A stretch of 64,000 nucleotides of DNA from an uncultured Clostridium sp. (GTDB lineage Bacteria; Bacillota; Clostridia; Lachnospirales; Lachnospiraceae). The notes beneath the pieces are model-generated. The model had not been told where the DNA came from, searched no databases, and saw nothing but the letters and a program-made list of their open reading frames with translations. The stretch covers positions 1-64,000 of the forward strand of contig CAMYAO010000002.1 of NCBI GenBank assembly GCA_947253885.1, read 5' to 3'. Positions 61,707-64,000 of the stretch are shown here, in pieces; position 1 is the first letter of the stretch, and the number at the start of each line of letters is the position of its first letter. The position numbers and the translations under genes are program-made.

Positions 61707-62721
61707 CTTCATTCTCCCATAATAACTCTTCATGCTCTGATTTTTTGTCACGATTCATCAAATTGATTACTGCTTTTCGAACATCATATCCTTCAAACAG
61801 AACCTTATTTACTTCTGTCACTATCGGCATATCTACCTTGTATTTTAGGGACAATGCCATAGCAGCCTTTGCGGAATAAACGCCTTCTACCACCATCTGC
61901 ACTTCTTTCATAGCTTCTTCCATAGATTTTCCCTGACCGATCAGCATGCCGGCTCTGCGATTTCGGCTGTGCTGACTTGCACAGGTAACAATCAAATCTC
62001 CCATTCCGGATAATCCGTTCAAGGTCTCGGATTTTGCACCCATTTTTACTCCAAGCTGAGAAATTTCTTTAATTCCTCTCGTAATCAATGCAGCTTTAGT
62101 ATTGTCTCCAAAACCCAATCCGTCTGCCATACCGGCAGCCAGTGCAATCACATTCTTTAGAGCCGCTCCCAGTTCAATCCCTAAAATATCCGGACTGGTA
62201 TATACACGAAATACATCATTCATAAAATATTCCTGAATCTTTTCCGCTGTTTTTCGTTCTCGTGCACCTGCTACAATTGTGGTCGGAAGTCCTCTTCCCA
62301 CTTCTTCAGCATGGGACGGTCCGGATAAGACCGCAATATTTCCCTGAGGCAATTCCTGTTCCAGTATATCCGACATAATAGATAAAGTGACTTCCTCTAC
62401 TCCCTTTGATGCGACAACAATCAGCTGTCCGTTTTCTACAAACGTCTGCATATCTTTTGCAGTACCTCTCACAAACGGAGAAGGGACTACCACCACCACC
62501 ATTTCTTTCCCTTCGATAGAAGCTTTCAGATCTGTTGTAAAACTGATATTGTCGGGAATTTTTACCCCCGGAAGTTTATCTTTATGCTCATGATATGTAT
62601 TCAGCATGGTTACCTCTTCTTCTATAACTGACCATACCGTTACATTATGACCGTTGTTTGCAAGTACAATTGCTAATGCAGTCCCCCAGCTTCCAGCTCC
62701 TATTACGCCTAATTCTGCCAT
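61699..62721 (-). CDS. gpsA: Glycerol-3-phosphate dehydrogenase (NAD(P)+)
   Basis: GpsA reduces dihydroxyacetone phosphate to sn-glycerol 3-phosphate, the start of phospholipid synthesis. The 340 residues have the Rossmann GVIGAGSWGTALAIVLA, SGPSHAEEVGRG, the catalytic Lys in GAALKNVIALAAGMADGLG (quoted as ALKNVIALAAG) and RNRRAG. The ribosome site GAGGAGG is ten bases upstream. It lies 26 bases after plsY, the next enzyme in the pathway. Confidence 0.97.
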   Translation of the reverse strand: MAELGVIGAGSWGTALAIVLANNGHNVTVWSVIEEEVTMLNTYHEHKDKLPGVKIPDNISFTTDLKASIEGKEMVVVVVPSPFVRGTAKDMQTFVENGQLIVVASKGVEEVTLSIMSDILEQELPQGNIAVLSGPSHAEEVGRGLPTTIVAGARERKTAEKIQEYFMNDVFRVYTSPDILGIELGAALKNVIALAAGMADGLGFGDNTKAALITRGIKEISQLGVKMGAKSETLNGLSGMGDLIVTCASQHSRNRRAGMLIGQGKSMEEAMKEVQMVVEGVYSAKAAMALSLKYKVDMPIVTEVNKVLFEGYDVRKAVINLMNRDKKSEHEELLWENEDA

Positions 62722-62747
62722 GATACTGATACCTCCTCACATATTGC

Positions 62748-63395
62748 TTATTTGTTGCCTTTTGGACGAAATTTGTTTTCTTCTCCTCTTATTAATCTTC
62801 TGATATTATCCTTATGCTTTATAAATGCCAAAATCGTTAAAATAATAGTTATAAAATATAATTCCGTCAGAAATGTCTGTGCAAGATGCAACCAGCCCAT
62901 CTGTCCGAATAACAGTACCTGCAATAAAAATCCGCCGGAAATCATAAGCGAGCCAAGCGACATAAATCCGGTAGGGATTACCGCTGCAAAGAACAGAACA
63001 GCACAGACCGGCACCATAAGCGGATGAAATGCACATACAATCCCTACCGTACATGCAATCCCCTTTCCACCTTTAAATTTCAAATAAAACGGAAAGTTGT
63101 GTCCCAACACCGCACCTAAACCTGCATACATTTGAAGCAATTTCCATCCCGACGGATAGACCGTTCGAAATAATAACCATGCAACTATCATTGCCAGCAC
63201 TGCCTTGAAAATATCACCTGCACTGACTATCACTCCTGCTTTCCAACCCAGAACACGAATAGAATTTGTCATTCCGGTATTCCCGCTTCCCTGCTTTCTG
63301 AGATCGGTATGCTTCATCTTTCCATAAAATAGTCCTGTCTGAAAGAGTCCTGCAATATAACCGATTGCAAGACATATCACACGAGCCGTTATCAT
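62748..63395 (-). CDS. plsY: Acyl-phosphate:glycerol-3-phosphate acyltransferase PlsY
   Basis: PlsY moves an acyl group from acyl-phosphate to glycerol 3-phosphate in the membrane. The 215-residue protein has about five membrane helices and the family motifs HTDLRKQGSGNTGMTN, LGHNFPFYLKFKGGKGIACT and a basic C-terminus (RRLIRGEENKFRPKGNK, part). The start overlaps the der stop codon by 4 bases (ATGA). Der-plsY-gpsA is a common gene order. Confidence 0.96.
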   Translation of the reverse strand: MITARVICLAIGYIAGLFQTGLFYGKMKHTDLRKQGSGNTGMTNSIRVLGWKAGVIVSAGDIFKAVLAMIVAWLLFRTVYPSGWKLLQMYAGLGAVLGHNFPFYLKFKGGKGIACTVGIVCAFHPLMVPVCAVLFFAAVIPTGFMSLGSLMISGGFLLQVLLFGQMGWLHLAQTFLTELYFITIILTILAFIKHKDNIRRLIRGEENKFRPKGNK

Positions 63396-64000
63396 TTCCT
63401 GTCTTCCTTTCTTTCACGGATAATAAATTTTAATGATGTTCCCATAAAACCGAAGCTGTCTCTGATACGATTTTCAATGTAGCGCGTATAGGAAAAATGC
63501 ATCAGCTTTTTATCATTTACAAAAATAACAAAAGTTGGAGGTTTTACACTCACCTGTGTCATATAGAAAATCTTTAAACGGCGTCCGCGATCCGATGGTG
63601 GTTGTTGCATCACAACTGCTTCCATTAATATTTCATTTAATACACCGGTCTGAATTCTCATAGAATTATTTTCTACTACAACATCTATCATATCATATAA
63701 TTTATGTAATCGCTGTCCCGTTTGGGCAGATACAAACATAATCTCCGCATAGCTCATAAAACTGAGTGTTTGTCTAATCTTATCCGTATACTGATAAACA
63801 GACTTGTCATTTTTCTCAATCGCATCCCACTTATTTACGACAATAATAATTCCCTTGCCACGTTCATGTGCGATTCCGGCAATTTTTGCATCCTGCTCTG
63901 TAATACCCTCTGTTGCATCTATCACCATTAACACGACATCTGCTCTTTCCACTGCAGTTACAGCTCTGATAATACTAAACCGTTCAATCTCTTCTTTAAT
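63392..64000 (-). CDS. der: GTPase Der, C-terminal part (cut by window end)
   Basis: Der (EngA) is a double GTPase in 50S assembly. The visible 202 codons, open to the window edge, contain the end of the second GTPase domain: ADVVLMVIDATEGITEQD (G3 downstream, quoted in part), VVNKWDAIEK (G4), FVSAQTGQRLHKL (G5) and the KH-like C-terminal domain (FVNDKKLMHFSYTRYIENRI, part). The open frame continues upstream of 63952 without a stop, giving the usual IKEEIERFSIIRAVTAVERAD, so this is truncated by the window and not by mutation. Confidence 0.95.
   Translation of the reverse strand: MKEEIERFSIIRAVTAVERADVVLMVIDATEGITEQDAKIAGIAHERGKGIIIVVNKWDAIEKNDKSVYQYTDKIRQTLSFMSYAEIMFVSAQTGQRLHKLYDMIDVVVENNSMRIQTGVLNEILMEAVVMQQPPSDRGRRLKIFYMTQVSVKPPTFVIFVNDKKLMHFSYTRYIENRIRDSFGFMGTSLKFIIRERKEDRK

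Noticed and set aside
61707..61751. Upstream start of dut
   Set aside because: It lies inside gpsA; the ATG at 61706 has the ribosome site and gives the normal dUTPase N-terminus.
63392..63952. der as a complete short gene starting at 63952
   Set aside because: The frame stays open to the window edge and the extra codons match Der, so the gene is cut by the window and 63952 is not a start.
1..64000. CRISPR arrays, tRNA or rRNA genes, insertion sequences, prophage
   Set aside because: No repeat arrays, tRNA-like T-loop patterns, transposase or phage genes were seen in reading both strands.

Overview
The window looks like one end of an assembly contig from a low-GC Gram-positive anaerobe of the class Clostridia, most likely a member of the Lachnospiraceae. 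The evidence is the gene content and order: ireB-ruvX-DUF1292-RNase J, rho-rpmE-DUF1385-prmC-prfA, the hrcA-grpE-dnaK-dnaJ operon with CIRCE, trimeric dUTPase with gpsA and plsY, a 2-hydroxyacyl-CoA dehydratase type activator, and GlnRS next to a rhomboid-like protein. Shine-Dalgarno sites are strong and promoters are sigma-A-like. The first 51 bases are not genomic: they match an Illumina Nextera i5 adapter. No rRNA, tRNA, CRISPR array, insertion sequence or prophage was seen. This is mostly chromosomal core, with no gene-free stretch over 300 bases.

Layout. 162-6114 (minus): tRNA/RNA metabolism, with ireB, ruvX, DUF1292 protein, RNase J, trmR and trhP behind mtaB. 6241-6477 (plus): an HPr-like protein in which the catalytic His is replaced by Asp. 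6526-15412 (minus): an extended heat-shock operon hrcA-grpE-dnaK-dnaJ-prmA-rsmE-nifS-thiI under a consensus promoter and CIRCE. hemW and lepA lie upstream, and divergent rpsT faces holA. 20128-21048: an EamA transporter. 21072-26954 (minus): comEA, a response regulator, a histidine kinase, a GerMN lipoprotein and comEC packed as one operon. 27046-33374: arginine biosynthesis, argC-GNAT-argJ-argB-argD diverging from argG.

33432-35947 (minus): a rhomboid-like pseudoprotease with a zinc-ribbon tail, and glnS. 36224-40489 (plus): a 1421-residue protein carrying two tandem BadF/HgdC-type activator ATPase modules and a cysteine-rich dehydratase-like C-terminal half. 40620-42641: htpG under its own CIRCE and consensus promoter. 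42679-52421 (minus): DUF1275 membrane protein, addB, addA, maf, a small unknown protein and a nucleobase permease. 52533-57122 (minus): rho, rpmE, DUF1385, prmC and prfA. 57298-58980 (plus): malic enzyme and a DUF4364 protein. 59031-64000 (minus): der (cut by the window end), plsY, gpsA, dut, a CBS/DRTGG-regulated pyrophosphatase and a flavoredoxin-like protein.

Most genes serve protein quality control, RNA modification, translation termination, DNA repair and uptake, and amino-acid or phospholipid synthesis. The observations most worth following are the tandem-activator megaprotein, the two-component system inside the DNA-uptake operon (whose ComEC has lost the metal motif of its C-terminal hydrolase-like domain), the Crh-like HPr, HrcA-type control of htpG, and the absence of the sporulation genes gpr and spoIIP from their usual place between rpsT and lepA.
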